A stretch of DNA of 64,000 bases from Pseudomonas fluorescens (GCF_001307155.1 NZ_CP012830.1:5640501-5704500); one strand, 5' to 3'; numbered from the stretch's first letter, positions 25,482 to 34,517 are shown. Notes: generated from the sequence alone by a model not told the origin. A program made the numbers and translations.

Positions 25482-27146
25482 TCAAGCTGAAACGTTCTTC
25501 GCCGTGGCCTCTTGAGCCTTGGCGATTTCCTGGTTGCGCAAGATAAAGCGCTGCAATTTGCCGCTTGGGGTTTTCGGCAATTCGCTGACAAATTCGATTT
25601 CACGCGGGTATGAGTGCGCCGCCAATCGCTTGCGCACATGCTGGCGCAGTTCTTCGGCCAGTTCAGGTGAAGCACGGTATTGCGCGCTGAGCACGACGAA
25701 GGCTTTCACCAGTTCGGTGCGTTCCGGATCCGGTTTGCCGATCACCGCTGCTTCAACCACGGCGGGGTGTTCGATCAACGCACTCTCCACGTCGAACGGA
25801 CCGACCCGGTAGCCGGAGGTGGTGATCACGTCGTCGCTGCGGCCGACGAAGCTGATGCTGCCATCCGGGTTCAGTTCGACGGTATCGCCACTCAAGTAAT
25901 AGTTGCCGACGAAAGCCTTGGTCGGCGCACCTTCGTAACCGGCAAACCAGCACATCGGCGATTGCGTGCGATCGATGGCAAGAATCCCCGGCTGACCGAC
26001 CGACAGTTCGTTATAGGCCTCATCCAGCACCACGATCCTGTGACCGGGCGAGGCAAACCCTGCCGCACCGACATGCACCGAATGTTCAAGGCCATGGTGG
26101 TTGCACAGCACCATACCGAGTTCGGTCTGGCCATAATGGTCGTGGATCACCACGCCGAGATTGTCGGCGAACCAGCGGATCACTTCCGGGTTCAACGGTT
26201 CGCCGGCGCTGCTGACAATCCGCAGTTTGCCTTTGATCGAACGGGCGAACTCGTCGCCGCCGGCGATCAGCAAGCGGTACGCGGTGGGTGAACCGGTGAG
26301 GTTGGTGATGCCGTATTTGTTGATCACCCGGCAGGTGCTTTCAAGGGTGAACGGGCCATCGTAAAAGGTGATCGGATGGCCCATGGACAGCGGTCCGGTC
26401 ACACCAAAGTAGATGCCATACGCCCAGCCCGGATCGGCGACGTTCCAGAACGCATCTTCAGGGCGCAGGTCCACTGCGTCGCGGGTGTAGCTCTGGAACG
26501 CAACGATCGCCTTGAGCGGCACCGACAAGGCTTTCGACGGGCCGGTGGTGCCTGAGGTGAACATCAGCAGGAACGGGTCTTCGCCGTCCAGCAGCACGGG
26601 TTCACATTGAGCGGAATAATTGGGCAGTTCGGCCCAGAAACTGAAATCACCGCGGACGATGCCCTGACCTTTCGGGCCGCCGACGGTGACGATGGTCGGG
26701 CAGTCGGCAACGTCATTGAGTTTTGGACGATTGACCGCGTCGGTCACCACCACGGCGGCGCCGGAACTGTTGAGGCGGTGCTCGATGGCTTTCGGGCCGA
26801 AGGCGGTAAACAACGGCTGGTAGACCGCGCCGATGCGCCAGGTGGCGAACACCACAATCAGCAATTCGACATTGCGTGGCAACAGGCCGGCGACCTTGTC
26901 GCCCTTCTTCACGCCCTGAGCCAGCAAGAAATTGGCAAAGCGCGCGGCTTTGTCCTGCAGATCGCTGAAGGTGTACGTGGCGCTGGCACCGTCGCGGCCC
27001 TCCCAGAACAAGGCAATGCGCCCGGGTATCGCATGGCGGTCGCAGCATTCAACGCAGGCGTTGAGTGCGGTCAACGAGCCGCTGAGCGCAGCATCGACGG
27101 TGTGCTGATAGTTGAACTGTGAAGTCGCAGACAGGTAATCGCGCAT
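25482..27146 (-). CDS. Acyl-CoA synthetase (AMP-forming, acetyl-CoA synthetase-like)
   Basis: This 554-residue adenylate-forming enzyme shows the phosphate-binding loop MFTSGTTGPSKA, YGQTELGM (A5), the hinge GRSDDVITTSGYRVGPFDVES (A8) and the catalytic Lys in PKTPSGKLQRFILR (A10). It converts a carboxylic acid, ATP and CoA to an acyl-CoA. The cluster suggests a short branched acid such as 2-methylbutyrate or isobutyrate. ATG at 27146 follows AGAGGGA. It is the first gene of the minus-strand five-gene run. Confidence 0.92.
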   Translation of the reverse strand: MRDYLSATSQFNYQHTVDAALSGSLTALNACVECCDRHAIPGRIALFWEGRDGASATYTFSDLQDKAARFANFLLAQGVKKGDKVAGLLPRNVELLIVVFATWRIGAVYQPLFTAFGPKAIEHRLNSSGAAVVVTDAVNRPKLNDVADCPTIVTVGGPKGQGIVRGDFSFWAELPNYSAQCEPVLLDGEDPFLLMFTSGTTGPSKALSVPLKAIVAFQSYTRDAVDLRPEDAFWNVADPGWAYGIYFGVTGPLSMGHPITFYDGPFTLESTCRVINKYGITNLTGSPTAYRLLIAGGDEFARSIKGKLRIVSSAGEPLNPEVIRWFADNLGVVIHDHYGQTELGMVLCNHHGLEHSVHVGAAGFASPGHRIVVLDEAYNELSVGQPGILAIDRTQSPMCWFAGYEGAPTKAFVGNYYLSGDTVELNPDGSISFVGRSDDVITTSGYRVGPFDVESALIEHPAVVEAAVIGKPDPERTELVKAFVVLSAQYRASPELAEELRQHVRKRLAAHSYPREIEFVSELPKTPSGKLQRFILRNQEIAKAQEATAKNVSA

Positions 27147-27288
27147 TGCCAGAATCCCTCTGTATTTTTATTAGGTTGGGGGAACCGTAAAAATCCAGGA
27201 AATACTCGCTCCGCGGGCGGCGCGGGACAATGGTCAAAGCTTTCAAGTTGCGTGACTGGTTTGGCCAAGACAAGGATGCAAAATCCAC

Positions 27289-27419
27289 GTGGCGAGGGAG
27301 CTTGCTCCCGCTGGGGTGCGTAGCAGCCCCAAAATCTGCAATCGCGTTCTATCAGAAGGTCACTATCAACGGGCTTTGCGACCGCTTCGCGATCGAACGG
27401 GAGCAAGCTCCCTCGCCAC
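27289..27419. repeat. REP-like inverted pair, family C (GTGGCGAGGGAGCTTGCTCCC)
   Basis: GTGGCGAGGGAGCTTGCTCC and its near-exact reverse complement GGAGCAAGCTCCCTCGCCAC bracket about 90 bases of unrelated sequence. Each arm also contains its own inner palindrome, GGGAGCTTGCTCCC. It lies in the 282-base gap between the AMP-ligase operon and its putative AraC regulator. Confidence 0.8.
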
Positions 27420-27428
27420 AGGAGTCAA

Positions 27429-28448
27429 TTACTGTCCTGCTTCGTTGAGAATCAAACTGCGGTAATGCCCCGGATTGGACCCCGACCATTTGCGAAACGC
27501 CTTGTAGAACGAACTGGCATCGGCAAACCCGAGCCGCGTGGCGATTTCGGCGAAGCTGATCGAAGGTTCTGCCAGCCAGACAATCGCCAGCTCCTTGCGC
27601 ACGCTGTCCTTCAAGCCTTGATAGGTTTGCCCTTCTTCCGCCAAGCGGCGACGCAGTGTCGAAGCGGACATGCACAGGCGCTGCGCCAGGCTGTCGGTTT
27701 CCGGCCACTGTTCGGCAGGCAGATGCCGCAAATCGTGTTTGATCCGGCTGGCGAGGCTTTGCGGATCGCGATACTTGACCAGGATATTGGCCGGCGCATG
27801 GGCCAAAAAGCGCTTGAGCTCGTCGCTGCTGCGCTTGATTGGCAGATCCAGGCAATCCGCCGAGAAAATCATCCGTGTACGCGGTCGGTCGAAGCGCAGG
27901 TTCTCGGAGAACATCACCTTATAGTCATCGCAGAAGTCCGGTTCCGCGCAGCGCAGTTCGATGGCCAGAATCGGTATCCGCCGCCCCGCCAGCCAGCAGG
28001 CAACACCATGGACGATCATCCAGTAGGTGAAATAAGTGAAGGCGCGACGAGGTTCCTGGTCGTCTTCGAGCAGGACGATTTCCGCCAGGCTTTGCTGATG
28101 AACCAGCTGCGCCGGCATGCGCTCCAGCATCAACGACAGAAACCCCAGCCCGGCGGTCAATCCCGCGGCCAACGTCGGCTGGGCCATGGCGCAACGACAG
28201 AGAAATTCCAGGCTGCCGGATTTCAACCGACGCGGGTCCATGCCAAAGAATTCGTCGTCCATGCGCCGCGCCAACAGTCGCCACAACCGTGCGTAGGCCG
28301 TGGCCGGAACACGCGCACCCGCCACGCTGAGCGAGCGCGGTTCAATCCCGACCTTGAGCAAGACTTCAGTGCTGACAGCACTCAACTCGCAGCTTTGCAG
28401 CAATGCTTCGCGCACCAAATGAATGGAGATGGTGTCTTTTTCCGACAT
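27429..28448 (-). CDS. AraC-family transcriptional regulator
   Basis: This 339-residue protein ends in a classical AraC double helix-turn-helix (about residues 235-335: QRLCMSASTLRRRLAEEGQTYQGLKDSVRKELA, then ISFAEIATRLGFADASSFYKAFRKWSGSNPG). The N-terminal 200 residues fit the arabinose-binding-like domain seen in OruR/ArgR-type regulators of pseudomonads. I chose the ATG at 28448 (protein begins SEKDTISIHLVREALL); no strong ribosome site is visible. It is upstream of and in line with the acyl-CoA catabolic run and is its likely activator. Confidence 0.88.
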   Translation of the reverse strand: MSEKDTISIHLVREALLQSCELSAVSTEVLLKVGIEPRSLSVAGARVPATAYARLWRLLARRMDDEFFGMDPRRLKSGSLEFLCRCAMAQPTLAAGLTAGLGFLSLMLERMPAQLVHQQSLAEIVLLEDDQEPRRAFTYFTYWMIVHGVACWLAGRRIPILAIELRCAEPDFCDDYKVMFSENLRFDRPRTRMIFSADCLDLPIKRSSDELKRFLAHAPANILVKYRDPQSLASRIKHDLRHLPAEQWPETDSLAQRLCMSASTLRRRLAEEGQTYQGLKDSVRKELAIVWLAEPSISFAEIATRLGFADASSFYKAFRKWSGSNPGHYRSLILNEAGQ

Positions 28449-28506
28449 TGAACGTGGTGAACCCTGTTTTTTGTTTGTCGGCCATCTTAGCGCAGGCACA
28501 GGATCC

Positions 28507-28594
28507 GTAGGAGCAAGGCTTGCCCGCGAAATTGGCTATGAGGTTCATCAGGTACAGCACGTTATCGTTTTTCGCGGGCAAGCCTTGCTCCTAC
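28507..28594. repeat. REP doublet, family B, second copy
   Basis: GTAGGAGCAAGGCTTGCCCG plus CGA and its exact reverse complement bracket about 42 bases between the AraC regulator and the efe operon. It is the same element as at 21490-21552 but in the opposite arm order. Confidence 0.9.
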
Positions 28595-28638
28595 TCTTGT
28601 TCAGCTGCCGTTCAGGCAAATGACAATCACCTCTATTT

Positions 28639-28657
28639 AGAAATGAGTATCATTATG
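28639..28657 (+). promoter_or_regulatory. Candidate Fur box upstream of efeU
   Basis: AGAAATGAGTATCATTATG matches the 19-base Fur consensus GATAATGATAATCATTATC at 13 positions, including an intact ATCATTAT half. It ends 40 bases before the efeU ATG, a sensible operator position for iron repression. Confidence 0.7.
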
Positions 28658-28697
28658 TTACAAATTAGCATCCACTCCATAGCTGACGCGGTGCTGA

Positions 28698-29549
28698 ATG
28701 CTGGTTCCCTTTCTGATCATGCTGCGCGAAGGCGTTGAAGCGGCGTTAATCGTCGGCATCATTGCCAGTTATCTCAAACAAACCGGACGCGGCCAATGGA
28801 TGCCCGCGATGTGGGTCGGGGTCTTCCTCGCCGTCGCGCTGGCCCTGCTGGTGGGCGGTGGCCTGGAACTGGTCAGCGCTGAATTCCCGCAAAAACAACA
28901 GGAACTCTTCGAGGGCGTCATCGGCCTGATCGCCGTCGCGGTTTTGAGCTCGATGGTGTTCTGGATGCGCAAGGTCGCGCGCTCGATCAAGCATTCGCTG
29001 CACGTTTCCCTCGACCATGCGCTGGCCGGCTCCAGGCACCAGGTCACCGCGCTGATCGCCATGGTGTTTTTCGCGGTTGCCCGTGAAGGCCTGGAAACCG
29101 TGTTCTTCCTGCTCGCGGTATTCCAGCAAAGCGAAGGCCCCGGGGCGCCGATTGGTGCCCTGCTCGGCCTGCTGCTGTCGATGGTCATCGGTTTCCTTAT
29201 CTACAGCGGCAGCATGCGCCTGAACCTGTCGGCGTTCTTCCGCTGGACCGGGCTGTTCATTCTGGTGGTGGCGGCCGGCATTCTCGCAAGTTCGGTGCGC
29301 GCACTGCATGAAGCCGGGCTGTGGAATCACCTGCAAACCGTGCTCTTCGATTTCAGCGCAACCCTGCCGATGGATGGCCCGTTGGGTTCAGTGCTGGCCG
29401 GCATGTTCGGTTATCAGGATGCCCCGACTGTCAGCACCCTGGGTGCCTACCTGATTTATCTGCTGGTCGCGCTGGTGATGTTCTTCCTCCCGACTGGCGC
29501 GCCGGCTAAACCAGCCGCCACGCCACCCTCTTCCGTCTCCAGCCATTAA
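28698..29549 (+). CDS. efeU: Ferrous iron permease EfeU (FTR1 family)
   Basis: This 283-residue inner-membrane protein has about seven helices and the two iron-binding REGxE motifs of FTR1/EfeU permeases: R10-E-G-V-E14 and R129-E-G-L-E133. It moves iron across the inner membrane with EfeO and EfeB. Start is the ATG at 28698, so the first helix carrying REGVE begins at residue 2, as is usual. The proline/alanine-rich C-terminal tail is short. It heads the four-gene efe operon behind a candidate Fur box. Confidence 0.93.
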   Translation: MLVPFLIMLREGVEAALIVGIIASYLKQTGRGQWMPAMWVGVFLAVALALLVGGGLELVSAEFPQKQQELFEGVIGLIAVAVLSSMVFWMRKVARSIKHSLHVSLDHALAGSRHQVTALIAMVFFAVAREGLETVFFLLAVFQQSEGPGAPIGALLGLLLSMVIGFLIYSGSMRLNLSAFFRWTGLFILVVAAGILASSVRALHEAGLWNHLQTVLFDFSATLPMDGPLGSVLAGMFGYQDAPTVSTLGAYLIYLLVALVMFFLPTGAPAKPAATPPSSVSSH

Positions 29550-29557
29550 GGGCATTC

Positions 29558-30757
29558 ATGTCAAACCAGGCCCCTCTTCAGACCTCGCCTCCCCGCGCCC
29601 TGCGCCGGGCGGTGGCCGGTTCGGTGATCGTGATGATCGCCGCCGGCGGGTTGTTCTACTACGCCTCGCAAATGGCCGCGGCCAAGCGTCAGACAAATCA
29701 TGACGAGATCACCGTCACGATTAATCCGCACAGCTGCGAGCCGAATGCGCTGACCGTTCCAGCGGGCCGCAGCAGTTTTCGCATCGTCAACCACTCGGAT
29801 CGCGCCGTTGAATGGGAGATTCTCGACGGTGTGCTGGTGCTTGAGGAACGCGAAAACATCGCCCCCGGCCTGAGCCAGGTGATCACCGCCAATCTGCTGC
29901 CGGGTGATTATGCGATTACCTGCGGCTTGCTCAGTAATCCGCGCGGCACGTTGCACGTCACGCCCACCGCCGCATCCGATGCAGCGGCGCAGGCACGGCC
30001 GTCGATAGTGGCATTTATCGGTCCGTTGTCGGAGTTTCGGGTTTACCTGAGCAGTCAGGGCACCGCACTGATCAACGCTGTCAGCGCGTTGCAAAAGGCA
30101 ATCGACGCCGGTGACCTGAGTCAGGCCCAGGCACTCTACGTGCCGGCCCGCGTGGCCTATCAACGCCTCGCCCCGGCGGCTCAACGCCTGGCGGAGCTGG
30201 ACAAGGTTATCAACGCTCGAGCCGATTACTTTGAAAAGCGCGAGCAGGATCCGCAGTTTGTCGGCTTTCACCGCCTCGAGTACGCGCTGTTTCAGCAACG
30301 AAACATCGACGGTCTGGCGCCGGTCGCCCAGCGTCTGGTCGCCGACGTCACACAGCTCAAACAGCAACTGCTGGCCCAATCGCTGCCACCAGAACAACTG
30401 GTGAGCATCGTCGCCCGCAATCTCCGCAACATGGCCGATATACGCGCCAGCAGCGGTGAAGAAGAACGTTACAGCCACATCGACCTCAACGGATTCGCCG
30501 CCAACCTGGACGTCACCCGCAAAGTGGTCGATCTGCTGCGTCCGTTACTGACCAAACCTGCCGCCGCGTTACTGACTCGATTGGACACGGCGACTCACGC
30601 TCTCGATGCCGAGCTCAATGGCTTGCGAGTCAAAGGCGGCTACAGCAGTTACGACGGCGTCGGCGCCGCTCAACGCGCAAGACTCGCCGACAAGGCCAAG
30701 GCTCTGGCCGATGCACTCGATGGAATCGATCCCGCCCTTGGCCTCTCCGGCCTATAA
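29558..30757 (+). CDS. efeO: EfeO: cupredoxin plus imelysin/M75 periplasmic iron-uptake protein
   Basis: This 399-residue protein has an N-terminal membrane anchor or uncleaved signal (residues 15-40), a cupredoxin-like domain (about 50-130; CEPNALTVPAG, then GDYAITCGLLSNPRGTL), and a C-terminal M75 domain (about 150-395) with the metal-binding H-R-L-E motif in GFHRLEYALF. It presents iron to the EfeU permease. It follows efeU by 8 bases. A shorter M75-only relative is encoded after efeB. Confidence 0.92.
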   Translation: MSNQAPLQTSPPRALRRAVAGSVIVMIAAGGLFYYASQMAAAKRQTNHDEITVTINPHSCEPNALTVPAGRSSFRIVNHSDRAVEWEILDGVLVLEERENIAPGLSQVITANLLPGDYAITCGLLSNPRGTLHVTPTAASDAAAQARPSIVAFIGPLSEFRVYLSSQGTALINAVSALQKAIDAGDLSQAQALYVPARVAYQRLAPAAQRLAELDKVINARADYFEKREQDPQFVGFHRLEYALFQQRNIDGLAPVAQRLVADVTQLKQQLLAQSLPPEQLVSIVARNLRNMADIRASSGEEERYSHIDLNGFAANLDVTRKVVDLLRPLLTKPAAALLTRLDTATHALDAELNGLRVKGGYSSYDGVGAAQRARLADKAKALADALDGIDPALGLSGL

Positions 30758-30775
30758 GCAGAAGACCCTATTCAG

Positions 30776-32074
30776 ATGAACGATTTAGATCAGATCAATG
30801 CCCAGCGTCGCCGCGTACTGTTGGGCATGGGCGCCGCCGGTGTCGCGTTGGCGGGCAGCACGTTGAGCTGTCCGGCCATGGCCGCCAGCCCGGCGCAAGT
30901 CACTGAAGCACCGAACAGCGCCAAAACCCAGGATCGCCATGACTTCCACGGTCAGCACCAGACCGGCATCGTCACCCCACGCCCGGCGTGCGGCATGCTG
31001 GTGTCGTTCGACGTATTGGCCACCGACCGCGAAGACCTTGAGCGGTTGTTTCGCACGTTGAACCAGCGCATTGCGTTCCTGATGACCGGCGGCCCAGTGG
31101 CTCAGGTCGACCCGAAGTTCCCACCCGTGGACTCGGGAATTCTTGGCCCGGTGGTGACACCCGACAACCTGACCGTCACTGTCTCGGTGGGTGAATCGCT
31201 GTTCGACGAGCGTTTCGGCCTGGCCAGCGCCAAGCCCAAGCGATTGATCCGCATGGTCGGATTCCCCAACGATGCACTGCAACCCGAGCTCTGCCACGGC
31301 GACCTGAGCCTGCAGTTCTGCGCCAACACCGCTGACACCAATATTCACGCCTTGCGCGACATCGTGAAAAACCTGCCGGACCTGCTGTTGGTGCGCTGGA
31401 AACAGGAAGGCAGCGTACCGCCGCAAGCACCGGCAAAGCCTGGAACACCTGCGCAAAGTGCGCGCAACTTCCTCGGTTTTCGTGACGGCTCGGCCAACCC
31501 CGATTCCAACGACAAGAAAACCATGGAGCAGATTGTCTGGGTGCAACCAGGCAGCGATGAGCCGGCCTGGGCGGCCAATGGCAGCTATCAGGCGGTGCGG
31601 ATTATCCGCAACCTCGTCGAGCGTTGGGACCGCACGCCGCTGCAAGAACAGGAAAGCATTCTCGGTCGGGTCAAAAGTACCGGCGCGCCCATCGGCGGTA
31701 GCCATGAAAGCCAGGTGCCCGACTATGCCAAAGACCCTCACGGCAAACTGACCAAAATGGACGCGCACATCCGCCTGGCCAACCCGCGCACTGCCGCGAC
31801 CCAAGCCAATCTGATCCTGCGTCGGCCGTTCAATTATTCCAACGGCGTGAGCAAAAACGGTCAGCTGGAAATGGGCTTGCTGTTCATCTGCTACCAGGCC
31901 GACCTGCACAACGGTTTCATCACTGTGCAAACCCGACTCAACGGCGAGCCGCTGGAGGAATACCTCAAGCCCATCGGCGGCGGCTACTTCTTCACCTTGC
32001 CGGGCGTAACCGGCGACAAGGATTTCTTCGGTCGTTCACTGCTCGATGCCACTCAACCGAAAACCACGGCTTAA
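30776..32074 (+). CDS. efeB: EfeB: Tat-exported DyP-type haem peroxidase
   Basis: This 432-residue protein has a twin-arginine signal (QRRRVLLGMGAAGVALAG at about residues 10-27), the DyP motif GFRDGSANP with the distal Asp, and the proximal haem-ligand His in MDAHIRLANPR. Folded export with haem is expected. EfeB is needed for EfeUOB ferrous uptake, possibly by oxidising Fe(II) or acting on haem. The length equals that of known EfeB/YcdB proteins. Confidence 0.93.
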   Translation: MNDLDQINAQRRRVLLGMGAAGVALAGSTLSCPAMAASPAQVTEAPNSAKTQDRHDFHGQHQTGIVTPRPACGMLVSFDVLATDREDLERLFRTLNQRIAFLMTGGPVAQVDPKFPPVDSGILGPVVTPDNLTVTVSVGESLFDERFGLASAKPKRLIRMVGFPNDALQPELCHGDLSLQFCANTADTNIHALRDIVKNLPDLLLVRWKQEGSVPPQAPAKPGTPAQSARNFLGFRDGSANPDSNDKKTMEQIVWVQPGSDEPAWAANGSYQAVRIIRNLVERWDRTPLQEQESILGRVKSTGAPIGGSHESQVPDYAKDPHGKLTKMDAHIRLANPRTAATQANLILRRPFNYSNGVSKNGQLEMGLLFICYQADLHNGFITVQTRLNGEPLEEYLKPIGGGYFFTLPGVTGDKDFFGRSLLDATQPKTTA

Positions 32075-32108
32075 CCCCCTGAACACAACAAACCCACGGA
32101 AAAGTCCC

Positions 32109-32933
32109 ATGAAGAAGTCGCCTCTCGCTTTGCTGATCGCCCTTGGCTTGCTCCACGCTCCACTGTCGGCTTTCGCCACCACAGCGCCGCTGGATCTGGT
32201 GGGGCCGATCTCGGATTATAAAATCTACGTCACCGAGCAGCTCGACGGGTTTGCCAGCCACACCCAGCAATTCACCGACGCGGTGAAGAAAGGTGACCTG
32301 GCCACCGCTCAAAAACTCTATGCGCCCACCCGTGTTTACTACGAGTCGATCGAGCCGATTGCCGAGCTGTTCAGTGACCTCGATGCGTCCATCGACTCGC
32401 GCGTCAACGACCACGAAAAAGGTGTCAAGGCTGAAGACTTCACCGGTTTCCACCGCATCGAATACAGCCTGTTCTCCGAGAAAAGCACCGAGGGCCTTGG
32501 TGATCTGGCCGACGGTTTGAACAAAGACGTCAAGGACCTGCAAACCCGCGTTGCCGGCCTGACCTTCCCGCCGGAAAAAGTCGTGGGCGGCGCCGCTACA
32601 TTGCTTGAAGAAGTCGCAGCGACCAAGATCTCCGGCGAAGAGGATCGCTACAGCCATACCGACCTGTATGACTTCCAGGGCAACATCGACGGCGCGAAGA
32701 AAATCGTCGACCTGTTCCGTCCGCAACTCGAGAAACAGGACAAGGCCTTCGTCGCCAAAGTCGACAAGAACTTCGCCAGCGTGAACACGATTCTGGCCAA
32801 GTACAAAACCGCTGGCGGCGGTTTCGAGACCTACGACAAGGTCAAGGAAAACGACCGCAAGGCGCTGGTCGGCCCGGTCAACACCCTGGCGGAAGACTTG
32901 TCGACCCTGCGTGGAAAACTGGGCCTGAACTAA
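32109..32933 (+). CDS. Second M75/imelysin iron-uptake protein (EfeM/EfeO-like, no cupredoxin)
   Basis: This 274-residue protein has a signal peptide (MKKSPLALLIALGLLHAPLSAFA) and a single M75 domain with H-R-I-E in GFHRIEYSLF, and EEDRYSHTDLYDFQGNIDGA near the C terminus. It lacks the cupredoxin domain of the upstream efeO and corresponds to the EfeM form. It is 34 bases after efeB and in the same orientation. The start is the ATG at 32109; the open frame upstream is not signal-like. Confidence 0.9.
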   Translation: MKKSPLALLIALGLLHAPLSAFATTAPLDLVGPISDYKIYVTEQLDGFASHTQQFTDAVKKGDLATAQKLYAPTRVYYESIEPIAELFSDLDASIDSRVNDHEKGVKAEDFTGFHRIEYSLFSEKSTEGLGDLADGLNKDVKDLQTRVAGLTFPPEKVVGGAATLLEEVAATKISGEEDRYSHTDLYDFQGNIDGAKKIVDLFRPQLEKQDKAFVAKVDKNFASVNTILAKYKTAGGGFETYDKVKENDRKALVGPVNTLAEDLSTLRGKLGLN

Positions 32934-32978
32934 CGTCAACGCGGCATAGGTATCCACACATCTTTCTGTTCCAACTCT

Positions 32979-33139
32979 CGTAGCAGCTGCCGAGCCCGCG
33001 AGGCTGCGTTAGGTCTGGGCCGCATCCGGACGCAGCGGTCGTCAAATCAAGCAACGCGTTTCTCCAGGCAAACCGCGTATGCAGGATTTGCGAGGACTTC
33101 GTCCTCGAACGCAGCCTCGCAGGCTCGGCAGCTGCTACG
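32979..33139. repeat. REPIN-like inverted repeat pair, family A, copy 3
   Basis: Arms of about 32 bases (CGTAGCAGCTGCCGAGCCCG ... CGGCAGCTGCTACG) flank roughly 95 bases that hold further inner inverted segments. It matches the copies at 7487 and 14973. It lies 45 bases downstream of the efe operon and may form its transcript end. Confidence 0.85.
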
Positions 33140-33186
33140 GGATCTGTCCTGCACCACACTTCAACATTGTGTAGATACCTATGATC

Positions 33187-33211
33187 ATCGCGGGCAAGGC
33201 TTGCCCGCGAT
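33187..33211. repeat. REP element, family B, single palindrome
   Basis: The 25-base perfect palindrome ATCGCGGGCAAGGCTTGCCC plus GCGAT shares its core with the family B doublets at 21490 and 28507 but is a lone, collapsed form. With the preceding element it fills most of the 376-base gap between the efe operon and the MFS gene. Confidence 0.85.
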
Positions 33212-33309
33212 AGCGATTGTCGTCGAAAGAAACCGTTAGCCTGCTTCCTTTTATTTCAGGCCCACGCCATGATGCAGCTCTCTAACCGCCCGCCCGCGAA
33301 CGAGCGCTC

Positions 33310-34506
33310 ATGTCTGTGCAACAAACGCCTCCCGTCAGCTCCACGGCGATCACCCTGCAGATCGTCTCCATCGTTTTTTATGCCTTTGTTGCGTTCCTCT
33401 GCATCGGTCTGCCGATTGCAGTGTTGCCGGGGTATGTCCATGAGCAACTGGGTTTCAGCGCCGTCGTCGCCGGGCTGACCATCGGCTCGCAGTACCTCGC
33501 TACCTTGTTCAGCCGGCCGATGGCCGGGCGTATGTCGGACAGTATCGGCAGCAAGCAGGCGATTATGTACGGGTTACTGGGGATCATGCTCAGTGGCGTG
33601 CTGACGCTGCTGTCGACCTTGTTGCAGAATCTGCCGTTGCTGAGCCTGATGATTCTGATCGGCGGTCGATTGTTGTTGGGGATCGCCCAAGGCCTGATCG
33701 CTGTAGGCACCGTCAGTTGGTGCATGGGCCAGGTGGGAACCGAACACACTTCCCGCTCGATTTCCTGGAACGGGATTGCTTCATATGCCGCGATTGCCGT
33801 TGGTGCGCCACTGGGTGTGGTGATGGTCGGCGAGTGGGGGTTCGCCAGTCTTGGGATTGCGCTCTCGGCGCTGGCGCTGGCAGCATTGCTGCTGATTCGC
33901 AACAAGCCCTCGGTGCCGGTCATTCGCGGTGAGCGCTTACCGTTTTGGGCGGTGTTCGGGCGTATTGCGCCGTTTGGCGCGAGCTTGAGCCTGGCCTCGA
34001 TCGGCTACGGCACGCTCACCACCTTTATTACCCTGTTCTATATCAGTCGCGGCTGGACCGGTGCAGCCTGGTGCCTGACGGTCTTTGGCATCTGTTTCAT
34101 CCTCTCGCGCCTGCTGTTTATCTCCAGCATCAACCGCTTTGGCGGATTCAACTCGGCCATCGCCTGCATGAGCATCGAAACCCTGGGGCTGGGCCTGCTC
34201 TGGTTGGCCCCGTCGACGGCCGTGGCGTTGATGGGGGCGGGGCTGACCGGGTTCGGTCTGTCGCTGGTTTATCCGGCATTGGGTGTCGAGGCCATCAAGC
34301 AAGTGCCAAGCAGCAGCCGTGGCGCCGGCTTGAGTGCCTATGCGGTGTTTTTCGATCTGGCGCTGGCGATCGCCGGACCGTTGATGGGCGCGGTGGCGCT
34401 GAATCTGGGGTACTCGTGGATTTTCTTCTGCGCGGCGCTGTTGTCGACCACCGGACTGGGGCTGACCCTGCTGCTGAAACGTCGCTCAGCACTCAGCCCG
34501 TCGTAA
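33310..34506 (+). CDS. Major facilitator superfamily transporter (YfcJ/YhhS-like)
   Basis: This 398-residue, 12-helix carrier shows the MFS motif after helix 2 (GRMSDSIGSKQAIMYG) and the AVLPGYVHEQLGFSAVVAGLTIGSQYLATLFSRPMAGR region typical of the YfcJ/YhhS group of drug or metabolite exporters. The start at 33310 has only a weak ribosome site. Substrate unknown. Confidence 0.85.
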   Translation: MSVQQTPPVSSTAITLQIVSIVFYAFVAFLCIGLPIAVLPGYVHEQLGFSAVVAGLTIGSQYLATLFSRPMAGRMSDSIGSKQAIMYGLLGIMLSGVLTLLSTLLQNLPLLSLMILIGGRLLLGIAQGLIAVGTVSWCMGQVGTEHTSRSISWNGIASYAAIAVGAPLGVVMVGEWGFASLGIALSALALAALLLIRNKPSVPVIRGERLPFWAVFGRIAPFGASLSLASIGYGTLTTFITLFYISRGWTGAAWCLTVFGICFILSRLLFISSINRFGGFNSAIACMSIETLGLGLLWLAPSTAVALMGAGLTGFGLSLVYPALGVEAIKQVPSSSRGAGLSAYAVFFDLALAIAGPLMGAVALNLGYSWIFFCAALLSTTGLGLTLLLKRRSALSPS

Positions 34507-34517
34507 GACCCTGGCGT

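Noticed and set aside
28644..28738. Small frame starting inside the Fur-box region and overlapping efeU.
   Set aside because: It lies within the regulatory site, has no ribosome signal, and ends out of frame inside efeU.
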